Assembly: GCA_949878435.1 (NCBI GenBank)
Contig: CATLAK010000018.1
Location: 1-64,000 of the forward strand
DNA length: 64,000 bases
Reading direction: 5' to 3'
Origin: an uncultured Lachnospiraceae bacterium
GTDB lineage: Bacteria; Bacillota; Clostridia; Lachnospirales; Lachnospiraceae
A program made the translations under genes and the position numbers. The notes beneath the pieces were generated by a model. It had not been told where the DNA came from and did not search any database. It saw only the letters and a program-made list of their open reading frames with translations. This document shows, in pieces, positions 43,489 to 51,712 of this stretch; within the stretch, counting starts at the first letter, position 1, and the number at the start of each line of letters is the position of its first letter.

Positions 43489-44181
43489 ATGAAAAAATTA
43501 GGTTTAGTTGGTGGAATGGGACCGGAATCAACAATTCCCTATTATCATGATATTGTTTACGGAGTTCAAGACAGGGTTGGAAAAAATTTCTTTCCGAATT
43601 TAGCCATTGAGAGTGTAAATGTATTTGATGTGTTAAGATTATGCAATGAACAAAAATATGATGAATTGACGAATTATCTTATGCAGGCAATTAAAAACCT
43701 TATAGCAAGCGGAGCTGACTTTATAGCTTTATCGGCAAATACCCCGCATATTGTATTTGACAGATTACAAGCAAGAATGGCAGTGCCGTTAGTCAGCATT
43801 GTTGAAGCTGCATGCAATGAAGCAATTCGGCTAAATAAACATAGGGTAGGGTTGCTTGGAACCATTTTTACTATGAAAGAGGATTTTTTTAAGAAACCAT
43901 TTTATAGCAGCAATATTGAAATCGTTACACCGACTACGGAAGAAATGGAATATATAAATTTAAAAATATCTTCGGAATTAGAACTTGGCATTATAAAAGA
44001 GGAAACCCTACAGGAGTTTCAAAGAATAATAAAGCGTATGCAGCAAGAAGATGGCATTGAAGCTATAATATTGGGCTGTACAGAATTACCTCTTTTGCTT
44101 AATGATGAAGTAAGTCCGGTTCCATGCTTAGATACTATGAAAATACATATACAACGCTTAATAGACATGATTGTTGAATAA
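43489..44181 (+). CDS. aspartate/glutamate racemase-family protein
   Basis: A 230-residue member of the Asp/Glu racemase superfamily: GLVGGMGPESTIPYYHDI at the start, LSANTPHIVFD in the middle and ILGCTELPLLL near the end. The second catalytic cysteine is present (C197 in GCTE). The first is replaced by alanine (A83 in SANT, where canonical enzymes have cysteine and the E. coli YgeA type has threonine). The enzyme may then be one-sided, stereospecific or non-racemising. Start ATG 43489 follows TGAGGTGATGGT. Confidence 0.87.
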   Translation: MKKLGLVGGMGPESTIPYYHDIVYGVQDRVGKNFFPNLAIESVNVFDVLRLCNEQKYDELTNYLMQAIKNLIASGADFIALSANTPHIVFDRLQARMAVPLVSIVEAACNEAIRLNKHRVGLLGTIFTMKEDFFKKPFYSSNIEIVTPTTEEMEYINLKISSELELGIIKEETLQEFQRIIKRMQQEDGIEAIILGCTELPLLLNDEVSPVPCLDTMKIHIQRLIDMIVE

Positions 44182-44207
44182 GGCAAATAAGGGACGGTAT
44201 ATAGACG

Positions 44208-45506
44208 ATGGAAAGGGAAATATTGCAAATACTGGAAACGGCGGCAATCACAGTCAGCGGTTTCCTGATAAAAAAGTATGTATTCTTAGAGCCGGATATG
44301 GAGGCGAAGAAGCAGCGCATTTATTATCTTGTCAGCTTTTTCCTAATTGGAATGGTGTATTTTGCGCTGGGGAAAGATGCCGCATCAATGGCGGCGCTTC
44401 TTATGATCGGGTTCAATATCTGTCTTGGCAGGAAAAGGCATAGGCTGCGGGGATTGGCTTTGATGATACCGTTTCCAGGTATTATCAACGGACTGTTGGT
44501 TCCGGCTCTGCTTGTGCCGCCCTATCTGTTTGCAATGTCTGAACAGGAAAAGAATGTTTATCAGTTTATGCTCTATGGGGTATTGGCTGTGCTGCTTATA
44601 TCATTTTACGTGAAAGGGAAAAACTGGCGCAGTTGGTTTCATGAGAATATGCAGCACAGGAGCCTGAGAAAATCAGAGAAGTATCTGCTCTGGATAATTG
44701 GGATTCTGATGCTGCTCTTTGCCAATCATACGGTAGTGCAGATTACGCTGGATGGCGGAAATATACGGACGGCGGACAGTATGTATGGGCGGGAATTGGC
44801 ACCTTTTATCGGAGTTACCAGCGTTTCTGCCTTTGTCATGACGCTTACGATCATTGTGCTGATTATGCAGGGCAATAAGCGTACTTTTTACCATGAACGG
44901 GTTTCGAGCATGCAGTCAGGCATGATTACGTTCATGGCGGAGGTCGTGGAGAACAGGGACGACAATACAGGCGGACATATCAGGCGCACGGCGGAATATG
45001 TGGCATCCATCGCGAAGGAATTGAAAAGGGAGGGAATATACAGTACTATTCTGACTGACAGGTATCTAAGCGATATGGTGGTGGCAGCGCCGCTTCACGA
45101 TATTGGCAAGATACATATACCGGACTCCGTCTTAAATAAGCCGGGGAAGCTGACGGAAGAAGAATTTGAGATTATGAAGACGCATACCACGGCAGGAGAG
45201 GAACTGCTTACCCATGCAAAGGCGGAGCTTGGGGAATCAGGGTATCTGAATACGGCGGTGGAAATGGCGGCGTATCATCATGAGTGGTGGAATGGAAAAG
45301 GTTATCCCTATGGCATCAGCGGGGAAGAAATACCGCTTTGTGCCAGAATTATGGCGGTAGCAGACGTTTTTGACGCGCTTACCTCCAAGCGCTGTTATAA
45401 GAGTGCCATGCCGCTTGAAAAGGCATATGCGATTATCAGGGAGGAATCCGGCACGCATTTTGATCCGGCAGTCGTGGAGGCATTTTTGAGTGTTTCCTTA
45501 GCGTAA
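44208..45506 (+). CDS. membrane HD-GYP phosphodiesterase-like protein
   Basis: A 432-residue protein: seven to eight membrane helices in residues 1-235, then a cytoplasmic HD-GYP domain. HD is at 297-298 (APLHDIGKIHIPD) and GYP at 365-367 (HHEWWNGKGYP), followed by VADVFDALTSKRCYK. HD-GYP enzymes degrade cyclic di-GMP or related cyclic dinucleotides. The membrane part is a 7TM-like sensor of unknown ligand. Start ATG 44208; a purine-rich site AAGGGACGG lies 12 bases upstream. It begins 26 bases after the racemase gene. Confidence 0.88.
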   Translation: MEREILQILETAAITVSGFLIKKYVFLEPDMEAKKQRIYYLVSFFLIGMVYFALGKDAASMAALLMIGFNICLGRKRHRLRGLALMIPFPGIINGLLVPALLVPPYLFAMSEQEKNVYQFMLYGVLAVLLISFYVKGKNWRSWFHENMQHRSLRKSEKYLLWIIGILMLLFANHTVVQITLDGGNIRTADSMYGRELAPFIGVTSVSAFVMTLTIIVLIMQGNKRTFYHERVSSMQSGMITFMAEVVENRDDNTGGHIRRTAEYVASIAKELKREGIYSTILTDRYLSDMVVAAPLHDIGKIHIPDSVLNKPGKLTEEEFEIMKTHTTAGEELLTHAKAELGESGYLNTAVEMAAYHHEWWNGKGYPYGISGEEIPLCARIMAVADVFDALTSKRCYKSAMPLEKAYAIIREESGTHFDPAVVEAFLSVSLA

Positions 45507-45675
45507 AATGTTGGAATGGAGGAAAATATGAATTAGAAATTCATAATTTTATGGGTGTTCATTACACCTCATAGAGTTTTAATAAAATCCTCCAAACGCC
45601 TTGAAAATAAAGGATTTATCGCAATCAGTCCGCCTTATCCCTTTATATGATTTCACACAATGTTACCCTTGTCTT

Positions 45676-45907
45676 GCTTTGCCAACCGAAAAAGAAAACA
45701 AGCCAAGCGGCAAGCTGAACAGTTATCTTGCCGATATTGACGAACAGGCGGAGGATATGTTTTTTTAGGCTGGTAAAGGAATATGCCGACAGGCAGGGAG
45801 TGACGGAACAGTTAAAAGTTGAAAATCAACTTTTATGGGTACAAAAAATGAACAATATTCGGGCGTGTGTACAGGAAGTTATTGAGCATGAGATAACTTA
45901 TTCATAG
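45676..45907 (+). pseudogene. TnpV-like transposon protein remnant
   Basis: The translation shows PSGKLNSYLADIDEQAEDMF, then a one-base frame change, then RLVKEYADRQGVTEQLKVEN and QLLWVQKMNNIRACVQEV ending at 45907. This is the C-terminal part of TnpV, a small protein of Tn4451/conjugative-transposon-type elements. The N-terminus is lost. Confidence 0.75.
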
Positions 45908-45914
45908 GCAGTAG

Positions 45915-45945
45915 GCGGCACTTCTGCGATGTGCAGAAGTGCCGC
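45915..45945 (+). terminator. strong hairpin after the TnpV remnant
   Basis: GCGGCACTTCTGC (45915-45927) and GCAGAAGTGCCGC (45933-45945) form a perfect 13-bp stem. No long T-run follows, so it could be a bidirectional terminator or an end structure of the lost element. Confidence 0.6.
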
Positions 45946-46085
45946 TTAGACCTAAACAAAGGCAGTTCAGAGGATTGAAACAGCCTATACTTTCGTGTAT
46001 AATTGAGAAGGAAAATCAGATAGAGAAATCGTTGTTTGTAGAGCCTGTAAGTTCTTATTTACTTAACATAGGAGGATGGTTGAAT

Positions 46086-46559
46086 ATGGATAATTTAGAA
46101 TTTGTTAGATGTTCTGGTATAAATGAGGACTTTATTATGAACTGTCAGCTATTAGATATGGATTTAGATAGGCGAGTAGGAAAAATAATTAAGAGAGACA
46201 AATACAAACAATATAATCAGCTTGATGAAATTAGAGAGGCTATAGTTGTATATGTTGGTGGCAGAGCCGCTGGTGCAGGAGCAATTAGAGAATATCAGTA
46301 TGGTGATATCGATGATGCAACCGAATTGAAGAGAGTATTTGTCAGAGAAGAGTTTCAAGGGAAAGGAATAGGAACCAAGCTGGTTCTTGAATTGATTGAG
46401 TGGGCAAAAGAGCTAGGATACAAGAGGGTGATTCTTGAAACTGGAGAACTGCTACAAGAATCATGTCATGTATATCGAAAAGTAGGATTTGAAAAAATAG
46501 ATAATTATGGTTCTTACATTTCAATGCCAGAATCATTGTGTATGATGAAAGAATTGTAG
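46086..46559 (+). CDS. GNAT-family N-acetyltransferase
   Basis: A 157-residue acetyl-CoA-dependent transferase. The fold is readable: beta-strand region [15 protein letters not shown], then the acetyl-CoA loop [20 protein letters not shown] (RxxGxG/A type) and C-terminal [18 protein letters not shown]. Substrate unknown. ATG 46086 follows AGGAGG at 46071-46076; an in-frame extension to 45939 runs through the TnpV hairpin and is not credible. Confidence 0.88.
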   Translation: MDNLEFVRCSGINEDFIMNCQLLDMDLDRRVGKIIKRDKYKQYNQLDEIREAIVVYVGGRAAGAGAIREYQYGDIDDATELKRVFVREEFQGKGIGTKLVLELIEWAKELGYKRVILETGELLQESCHVYRKVGFEKIDNYGSYISMPESLCMMKEL

Positions 46560-46603
46560 CTGACAACTTCCAGTTTTATAAATATGGAAAGAATAATTAT
46601 AAA

Positions 46604-46854
46604 ATGAATACGGATAATGATTTGCTAAAGAATTTAGGGGAATTACACACAACAGAATTAGGCGTAGAACGCATTAAAAAAATCTGTCTTTAGATACAAA
46701 TGATGTGGTTGACTAGTGCAAAACTAAAATCAATTCTGTAAACGCTGTAATCACAAGAAACGGAAAGAACTGGTATGTGAATGTGGATAACTGCATCATA
46801 ACTGTAAATGCTTATAGTTATACGATTATTACGGCACATAGGGAAAAGAAATGA
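46604..46854 (+). pseudogene. decayed DUF3781 gene
   Basis: ATG 46604 begins NTDNDLLKNLGELHTTELGV, then ERIKK and a frame break near 46685. The C-terminal half resumes as KNWYVNVDNCIITVNAYSYT and ends at 46854. It is a paralogue of the intact DUF3781 gene at 54896, which has the same KNWY, ITVNAYSYTIITAH pattern. Confidence 0.8.
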
Positions 46855-46860
46855 AATATA

Positions 46861-47019
46861 CAGCCGCATAAATATCTTGTTGTAGAGCATATTGGCTCTA
46901 TGGATAACCTATATGAAACTTTTTTACACATGGAAGAGATGAAGAAAAAATATCCTTTCCCACCAGACTATGATTATGAATTTTTGAAAAGTATTGACAA
47001 AAATATACTTCGCATGTAG
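46861..47019 (+). pseudogene. C-terminal gene fragment, possibly a GyrI-like effector domain
   Basis: An open stretch without start codon (PHKYLVVEHIGSMDNLYETF, then KYPFPPDYDYEFLKSID) stops at 47019. The first part resembles the C-terminal ligand domain of AraC/GyrI-like proteins. The assignment is weak; it is only a fragment. Confidence 0.4.
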
Positions 47020-47047
47020 AATTAAATTAATTCGACATGCGAAGTAT
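46994..47047 (+). promoter_or_regulatory. marR promoter with long palindromic operator
   Basis: TTGACA (46994-46999) and TAGAAT (47017-47022) are 17 bases apart. ATACTTCGCATGT (47005-47017) before the -10 is repeated inverted as ACATGCGAAGTAT (47035-47047), with GAATT/AATTC between them; the whole is a near-perfect 43-base palindrome. The half-site ATACTTCG recurs upstream of arsA. The likely binder is the MarR protein encoded just downstream. Confidence 0.75.
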
Positions 47048-47077
47048 TTTTAAAAGACAAAATTCACAGGAGCTGCC

Positions 47078-47575
47078 ATGAAGCTGAATGACCAAGGAAT
47101 ACCCCAAGAGACATTCCAGATGATCAAAGACTATATAGAAGAAGTAAAGGAGTTATTGTCTTCAGACCTATGGGAAAATATATTCCTTGACTGTTCCAAA
47201 AACGAAGTTTTGATCTTTTGGCTGCTCTATCAAAGAAGCGAAGTGAACATGACAGAAATCGCGGAATACATCCATGTACCTCTCAATACGGCGACAGGAA
47301 TCATTAACCGCATGGAAAAGAATGAGTTGATTGTAAGAACCCGTTCCCAAGAGGACAAAAGAGTGGTACTGATCGGCTTCAGCGAAAGAGGAATGGCACA
47401 GTTCCAGAATCTGGTTAATGAAATGATGTATTACGGTATGAAGATTGTGAGTTCCTTCACGAAGGAAGAAATGGATCTCTTTTATAAAATGACGACGAAG
47501 GTAAAGGAAATCTTAAGGCAGGAAAAGAGGAAAGAGGAAACGCCGAAGAAGATAAGAAAAATTACGATTGAATAA
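47078..47575 (+). CDS. MarR-family transcriptional regulator
   Basis: A 165-residue winged-helix regulator: LIFWLLYQRSEVNMTEIAEY, the recognition helix region HVPLNTATGIINRMEKNELI and the wing RTRSQEDKRVVLIGFSERG. A basic C-terminal tail (EKRKEETPKKIRK) is unusual for the family. Start ATG 47078 has AGGAGCTGCC upstream. It sits between its own palindromic promoter and the arsA operon, whose upstream region shares the ATACTTCG half-site, so it is the probable local repressor. Confidence 0.9.
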   Translation: MKLNDQGIPQETFQMIKDYIEEVKELLSSDLWENIFLDCSKNEVLIFWLLYQRSEVNMTEIAEYIHVPLNTATGIINRMEKNELIVRTRSQEDKRVVLIGFSERGMAQFQNLVNEMMYYGMKIVSSFTKEEMDLFYKMTTKVKEILRQEKRKEETPKKIRKITIE

Positions 47576-47582
47576 CAATACA

Positions 47583-47638
47583 AGGCAGCCAGGCGCTGCC
47601 TAATAAAAAAATGAATACTTCGGATTACGAAATATTCG
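47583..47638 (+). promoter_or_regulatory. terminator-like hairpin and second MarR-type site before arsA
   Basis: AGGCAGC-CAGGC-GCTGCCT (47583-47601) is a short hairpin after marR followed by A-rich sequence. Then ATACTTCG-GATTA-CGAAATAT (from about 47615) repeats the half-site of the marR promoter palindrome as an imperfect inverted repeat. No clear -35/-10 pair is seen, so arsA may be read through from marR. Confidence 0.5.
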
Positions 47639-47666
47639 ATGGATGAAGTTTTGAGAGGAGAATGAA

Positions 47667-48845
47667 ATGAGCAGGATTTACATTTTTACAGGAAAAGGCG
47701 GCGTGGGGAAAAGCAGTATAGCAGCGGCGCATGCAGTTAAGAGCGCAGCAGAAGGAAAGAAGACATTGCTTGTGAGTACAGACATGGCGCACAATCTAGG
47801 CGATATCTTTGAGCGGAAATTGGGAAAAGAGGCGGAAAACATGCTGCCTGATTTGGATGTTTATGAGATCGATCCCGAGTATGTCATGGAAAATGATTTT
47901 TCCGATATCATGAAGTATTTGGGAAATCTGCTTTCAGAGACCGGAAATTATGATCTTCAGGACATGGGGATGATGCCGGGAATGGAAGAATTGTTTTCGC
48001 TGCTTAAAATTGCTGACATTTACCGCAGCGAAAGATATGAGAGAATCATCGTTGACTGTGCGCCTACGGGTGAAACCCTTGCATTGCTGAAATTTCCCGA
48101 ATTGCTTTCCTGGTATATGGAAAAGCTCTTTCCCATTGGCAAAGTCGGAGTGAGAATACTCTCGCCCATATCCAAACTGGCGTTCAAAGTTGAGATGCCG
48201 AACAAAAACGCCATGAATGATATTGAGAAAATGTACCTGAAATTAATAGAGCTGCAGGAACTGTTAAAGGATCGGGACATTACGAGTATAAGGATTGTAA
48301 CGACCCCTGAAAAAATGGTGGTGGAGGAGACGAAACGCAGTTATATGTATCTGAACCTCTATAATTTCAATGTGGATGGGCTTTACATTAACCGGATTCT
48401 TCCCAAAGATATTAGTAATGACTTTTTTAGTCAATGGATCATGATCCAGAGAGAATATATCACCTGCCTGAAAGAAAGTTTTTCGGCACTTCCAATCTAT
48501 GAAATACCTTGGTATGACGAAGAACTGCGGGGAGTGGAGAATATCAGAAGGATTGTGGATGACGCACTGCCGGAAAAGGAGGTCTTTGCAAATAAAATCA
48601 TTACAGAAAGGGAAAGTTTCAAACAGATTGAAACAGGGTATCAGTTGGAGGTATTTTTACCCTGTGCAGATAAATCGAGTATTGAGTTATATCAGGCGGC
48701 TGCTGATATCGTAATCAAAGCGGGGAATTTCAAACGGAATATCCCGCTGCCCAATATACTTCGGAAGTACGAGGTCGCAGGGGCAAAATTTGAGGAAGGG
48801 AAACTGCGTATCCTATTTGAGAAAGGAAGTGACCATGATGACTAA
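47667..48845 (+). CDS. ArsA/Get3-like ATPase with C-terminal HSP20-like domain, first copy
   Basis: A 392-residue SIMIBI-class ATPase. The deviant Walker A is FTGKGGVGKSS (residues about 6-16); switch I reads LLVSTDMAHNLGDIF and switch II IIVDCAPTGETLALLKFPE, in the form of the ArsA/Get3 DTAPTGHTLRLL motif but with glutamate. The C-terminal 70 residues (YQLEVFLPCADKSS, AGAKFEEGKLRILF) form the alpha-crystallin-like domain found in many bacterial ArsA homologues. No arsenic pump, ArsD or ArsC is near, so arsenic export is unlikely. A chaperone-like role for membrane or hydrophobic proteins is possible. Start ATG 47667 follows GAGAGGAG. Confidence 0.9.
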   Translation: MSRIYIFTGKGGVGKSSIAAAHAVKSAAEGKKTLLVSTDMAHNLGDIFERKLGKEAENMLPDLDVYEIDPEYVMENDFSDIMKYLGNLLSETGNYDLQDMGMMPGMEELFSLLKIADIYRSERYERIIVDCAPTGETLALLKFPELLSWYMEKLFPIGKVGVRILSPISKLAFKVEMPNKNAMNDIEKMYLKLIELQELLKDRDITSIRIVTTPEKMVVEETKRSYMYLNLYNFNVDGLYINRILPKDISNDFFSQWIMIQREYITCLKESFSALPIYEIPWYDEELRGVENIRRIVDDALPEKEVFANKIITERESFKQIETGYQLEVFLPCADKSSIELYQAAADIVIKAGNFKRNIPLPNILRKYEVAGAKFEEGKLRILFEKGSDHDD

Positions 48846-49074
48846 GGAAATGCTGCATAGAATGAAAACGGCGGGAGAATATCAGAGAAAAGCCATCCGT
48901 GCACTGTTCCCGGAGGAGATGGGCGGACATTTGGATATGATTGAAAGAGAAATGAAAATGATGGTCATGGAGGCAGTGGCAGAATTGCTGAAAGGCTGCA
49001 ACAAGGAAGATGCCAATAAGGACGGACAAAGCCATGAGCAGACATCAAAAGCAAAAAAAATAAATATTGACTAA
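48835..49074 (+). CDS. small Met-rich helical protein between two ArsA genes
   Basis: A 79-residue unrecognised protein. The first 55 residues are predicted helical with seven to ten methionines (MMTKEMLHRMKTAGEYQRK; GGHLDMIEREMKMMVMEAV), followed by a polar tail. ATG 48835 follows GGAAG and overlaps the end of the first ArsA gene by 11 bases, and the second ArsA gene starts 24 bases later. Its place suggests a client, adaptor or regulator of the ArsA pair. No membrane helix or signal. Confidence 0.75.
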   Translation: MMTKEMLHRMKTAGEYQRKAIRALFPEEMGGHLDMIEREMKMMVMEAVAELLKGCNKEDANKDGQSHEQTSKAKKINID

Positions 49075-49098
49075 GAAGGTCAGAGAGGAAGAGTAGAG

Positions 49099-50250
49099 AT
49101 GCGCGTGATTATTTATACAGGAAAAGGCGGCGTGGGGAAGACCAGCATGGCGGCTGCGACCGCATGTAAGATCGCCGGGGATGGAAAAAAGGTACTTGTG
49201 ATGAGCACAGACCAGGCACACAGCCTGGGCGATTCCTTTGACAGGAAAATAGAAAAAGACCCCACACTTATTGCGGAAAATCTGTATGCAATGGAAATAG
49301 ATACCGTCTATGAAAGCGAGAAGAGCTGGGGGAACTTAAAAGACTATTTTAAGCAGCTTCTTACGCTGAAAGGCGGAAGCGGGATAGAGGCGGAAGAATT
49401 ATTAGTGTTTCCGGGGCTGGAGGAATTGTTCTCCATGTTCAAGATTTTGGAGATGTATGAAAGCGGAGAATACGATACCATTATCGTGGATTGCGCTCCC
49501 ACAGGCGAAACACTGGCTTTGCTGAAATATCCGGAAAGACTGTCCGGCATGATAAAAAAAGTATTGCCGGTAAAAAGGGCGGCAGTGAAATCCGCGGGCA
49601 CAGTGGTGGAAAAGGTTATGAAAATGCCGATGCCAAAGGATAATGTGTTTGACGATATCGAATATTTGATGGATAAGATGCAGCGCCTGCAGGAGCTGCT
49701 GCTGAATAAGGAAGTGGTCAGCCTGCGCGTGGTGACTACACCGGAAAAGATTGTAATTCGAGAAGCAAAGCGAAACTTTACCTGCCTGTATTTGTATCAT
49801 TATAATGTGGATGCGGTCATCGTGAATCATATCTATCCGGCAAAAGCAATGGAAGGGTACTTTAATAAGTGGATAAAATTGCAGGAGGAGGCGCTGCAGG
49901 AAATCAAAGAAAGTTTTAGCGAAGTGCCGCGGTTTTATGTAGAATTGCTCAAGCAGGAACTGCGCACATTAGAGGTACTCGAAAAGGTCGGGGATTCTAT
50001 TTTTGAAAAGACGGAACCGGACGAGGTCCTTTTCAAAAAAGAGATTTACCACATCGACGAGGAGGGAAATTGTCTTAAGATCTATCTGCCGTTTGCCGAT
50101 AAGAAAGAGCTGAGGCTGGAACAGGATAAAAATGAGCTTGTGGTAGGCGTGAGAAATGAAAGCCGGAGATTTCCAGTACCAGTCCAATTTGCAGAAAAGG
50201 AAATTACAGGGGCTAAATTTGAGGACGGATACTTAAATATTCAGTTTTAA
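49099..50250 (+). CDS. ArsA/Get3-like ATPase with C-terminal HSP20-like domain, second copy
   Basis: A 383-residue paralogue of the first ArsA-like protein. It has YTGKGGVGKTS (Walker A), LVMSTDQAHSLGDSF (switch I), IVDCAPTGETLALLKYPE (switch II) and a C-terminal crystallin-like domain (LKIYLPFADKKELRLEQDKN, ITGAKFEDGYLNIQF). Both copies keep the ATPase motifs, so they may form a heterodimer, in contrast with the homodimeric Get3 or the fused ArsA. Start ATG 49099 follows AGAGAGGAAGAG. Last gene of the MarR-linked operon. Confidence 0.9.
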   Translation: MRVIIYTGKGGVGKTSMAAATACKIAGDGKKVLVMSTDQAHSLGDSFDRKIEKDPTLIAENLYAMEIDTVYESEKSWGNLKDYFKQLLTLKGGSGIEAEELLVFPGLEELFSMFKILEMYESGEYDTIIVDCAPTGETLALLKYPERLSGMIKKVLPVKRAAVKSAGTVVEKVMKMPMPKDNVFDDIEYLMDKMQRLQELLLNKEVVSLRVVTTPEKIVIREAKRNFTCLYLYHYNVDAVIVNHIYPAKAMEGYFNKWIKLQEEALQEIKESFSEVPRFYVELLKQELRTLEVLEKVGDSIFEKTEPDEVLFKKEIYHIDEEGNCLKIYLPFADKKELRLEQDKNELVVGVRNESRRFPVPVQFAEKEITGAKFEDGYLNIQF

Positions 50251-50330
50251 AAGACTGGGAAATATATTGAAAAATGCAATTCTTTAATTGAAAAAATGAA
50301 GGGATTCACGGGATTGCTACGAGAAGTAGC

Positions 50331-50402
50331 AGAAAAATCCGCGGTGTAATCCCTATTTGCTTGTAATAAAAAGCGTTATTTCCTACACTTGACGTGTCAA
50401 AA
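50331..50402 (+). promoter_or_regulatory. three-copy promoter element, copy B
   Basis: Stem GCTAC-GAGAA-GTAGC (50336-50350) sits in a larger hairpin AGGGATT/AATCCCT (50310-50316 and 50348-region to 50354). Then TTGTAA (50361-50366) and TACACT (50384-50389) are 17 bases apart, followed by the dyad TTGACGTGTCAA (50389-50400) at the expected start site. Aligns with copies A and C. It drives the MFS/ABC operon. Confidence 0.8.
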
Positions 50403-50425
50403 CAAAAGCAAGGGAGGAAAGCGTT

Positions 50426-51712
50426 TTGAAAAAATTTGTATTAATTTGGTTAGGAGAATTGATTTCCGGTATTGGAAGCGGAATGACTGCGTTTGCGTTA
50501 TCTATTTATGTTTATCAGGCTGCGGGCAGTGTGAGCCTGGTTTCCCTTATATCGCTGGCGGCGTTCCTTCCCACGATTTTATTAAGCCCTTTGGGCGGCG
50601 TATTGGCAGACCGTTATGACAGGCGGCTGTTGATGGTTGTGGGAGATCTGTTTTCCGGTCTTGGACTTTTATATGTTCTGTGGAATATTCATATTGGAAC
50701 CGAGAGCATGATTCCGATTATAGCAGGCGTTGCTTTCAATGCAATTTTTGTTGCGCTTCTGGAACCTTCTTTCAGGGCAACCATTACGGAGCTTCTGACA
50801 AAAGAAGAATACGCAAGGGCAAGCGGCATGGTGCAGATTGCCGGAAATGCAAGGTATTTGATTTCCCCTGCGCTTGCGGGAGTCCTGCTTGCAGTATCGG
50901 ATATCCGGCTAATTCTGCTTTTGGATATCTGTACGTTTTTTGTTACAATCATAGCGGCGATGATCGTCAGAAAGTCGATTGCAAAGCTGTTGCCAAAACA
51001 AAAGCAGGGTGCATTTGCAGAAATGAAAGAAGGGTTCTCTACTTTAAAAGAGAACAAAGGAATCTGCGCTTTGGTTGCTTTAATGGCATTTGTCTGCTTT
51101 TTTGTAGGCTTTTTACAGACGCTGGTCTCTCCGATGGTGCTTGCTGTCAGCGATGCAAAGACGGTGGGCATCCTGGAATCGGTTTGTGCGGTGGGTATGC
51201 TTGTTGGAAGCGTAATCATCGGCATTCTGGGAATCAAGAAAAATTATGTCCGTGTACTCAGTCTTGCGGGAATGTCAGCTTCTGTTTTTATGGCGCTGTC
51301 AGGCATCAGCACGAATATCTTCATAACCGGCGCCGGAATATTTTCATTTTTCCTATCCCTTCCATTTATCAACACCTCCGCAGATGTGCTGGTGAGGAGC
51401 AATGTTCCGAATGAAGTGCAGGGGCGCGCATGGGGGATAATCAGCCTGCTTTCACAGGCTGGGACTGCCGCAGCCTATGCGCTCAGCGGCGTATTGGCAG
51501 ATTGGGTTTTTGAACCGCTCCTTTGCGGGCAGGGATTGCTGGCAGGAAGTGTGGGCAGATTGATTGGCGCGGGTCGGGGGAGAGGAATTGGATTTATGCT
51601 TGTTCTGTCAGGAATGGGGATGCTGCCGGCGGCATTTGCCATTGGGCAGAACAGAGCTATCCGGAAATTACAGGAATCATCACAATCCATGAAGGAGGAA
51701 AAGGCGTCATGA
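50426..51712 (+). CDS. major facilitator superfamily exporter
   Basis: A 428-residue transporter with about 12 membrane helices. The MFS loop motif is GVLADRYDRRLLM (residues 54-66), followed by ARASGMVQIAGNARYLISPALAGVL, typical of the macrolide-efflux-like (Mef/enterobactin exporter) group. The start is TTG 50426 behind AGGGAGGA (50411-50418); no other start fits. It overlaps the ABC permease gene by four bases (ATGA), so efflux and the ABC system are expressed together. Drug or antimicrobial peptide export is a family-based guess. Confidence 0.88.
   Translation: MKKFVLIWLGELISGIGSGMTAFALSIYVYQAAGSVSLVSLISLAAFLPTILLSPLGGVLADRYDRRLLMVVGDLFSGLGLLYVLWNIHIGTESMIPIIAGVAFNAIFVALLEPSFRATITELLTKEEYARASGMVQIAGNARYLISPALAGVLLAVSDIRLILLLDICTFFVTIIAAMIVRKSIAKLLPKQKQGAFAEMKEGFSTLKENKGICALVALMAFVCFFVGFLQTLVSPMVLAVSDAKTVGILESVCAVGMLVGSVIIGILGIKKNYVRVLSLAGMSASVFMALSGISTNIFITGAGIFSFFLSLPFINTSADVLVRSNVPNEVQGRAWGIISLLSQAGTAAAYALSGVLADWVFEPLLCGQGLLAGSVGRLIGAGRGRGIGFMLVLSGMGMLPAAFAIGQNRAIRKLQESSQSMKEEKAS

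Larger units (their letters stand above)
45507..46085 (+). other. 579-base gap with transposon debris
   Basis: Apart from the TnpV remnant and its hairpin (separate entries), I see no gene. AGGAGG at 46071-46076 serves the acetyltransferase gene that follows. Confidence 0.5.

Noticed and set aside
45939-46085. N-terminal extension of the acetyltransferase at 46086
   Set aside because: The extension runs through the TnpV hairpin and lacks a ribosome site, while AGGAGG precedes ATG 46086.
47002-47052. Terminator upstream of marR
   Set aside because: The hairpin arms bracket a good -10 with a TTGACA 17 bases upstream, so it reads better as an operator within a promoter.
47667-50250. Arsenic resistance operon
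   Set aside because: No arsB/acr3, arsC, arsD or ArsR gene is present; the ATPases carry HSP20-like domains and a small unknown gene sits between them.
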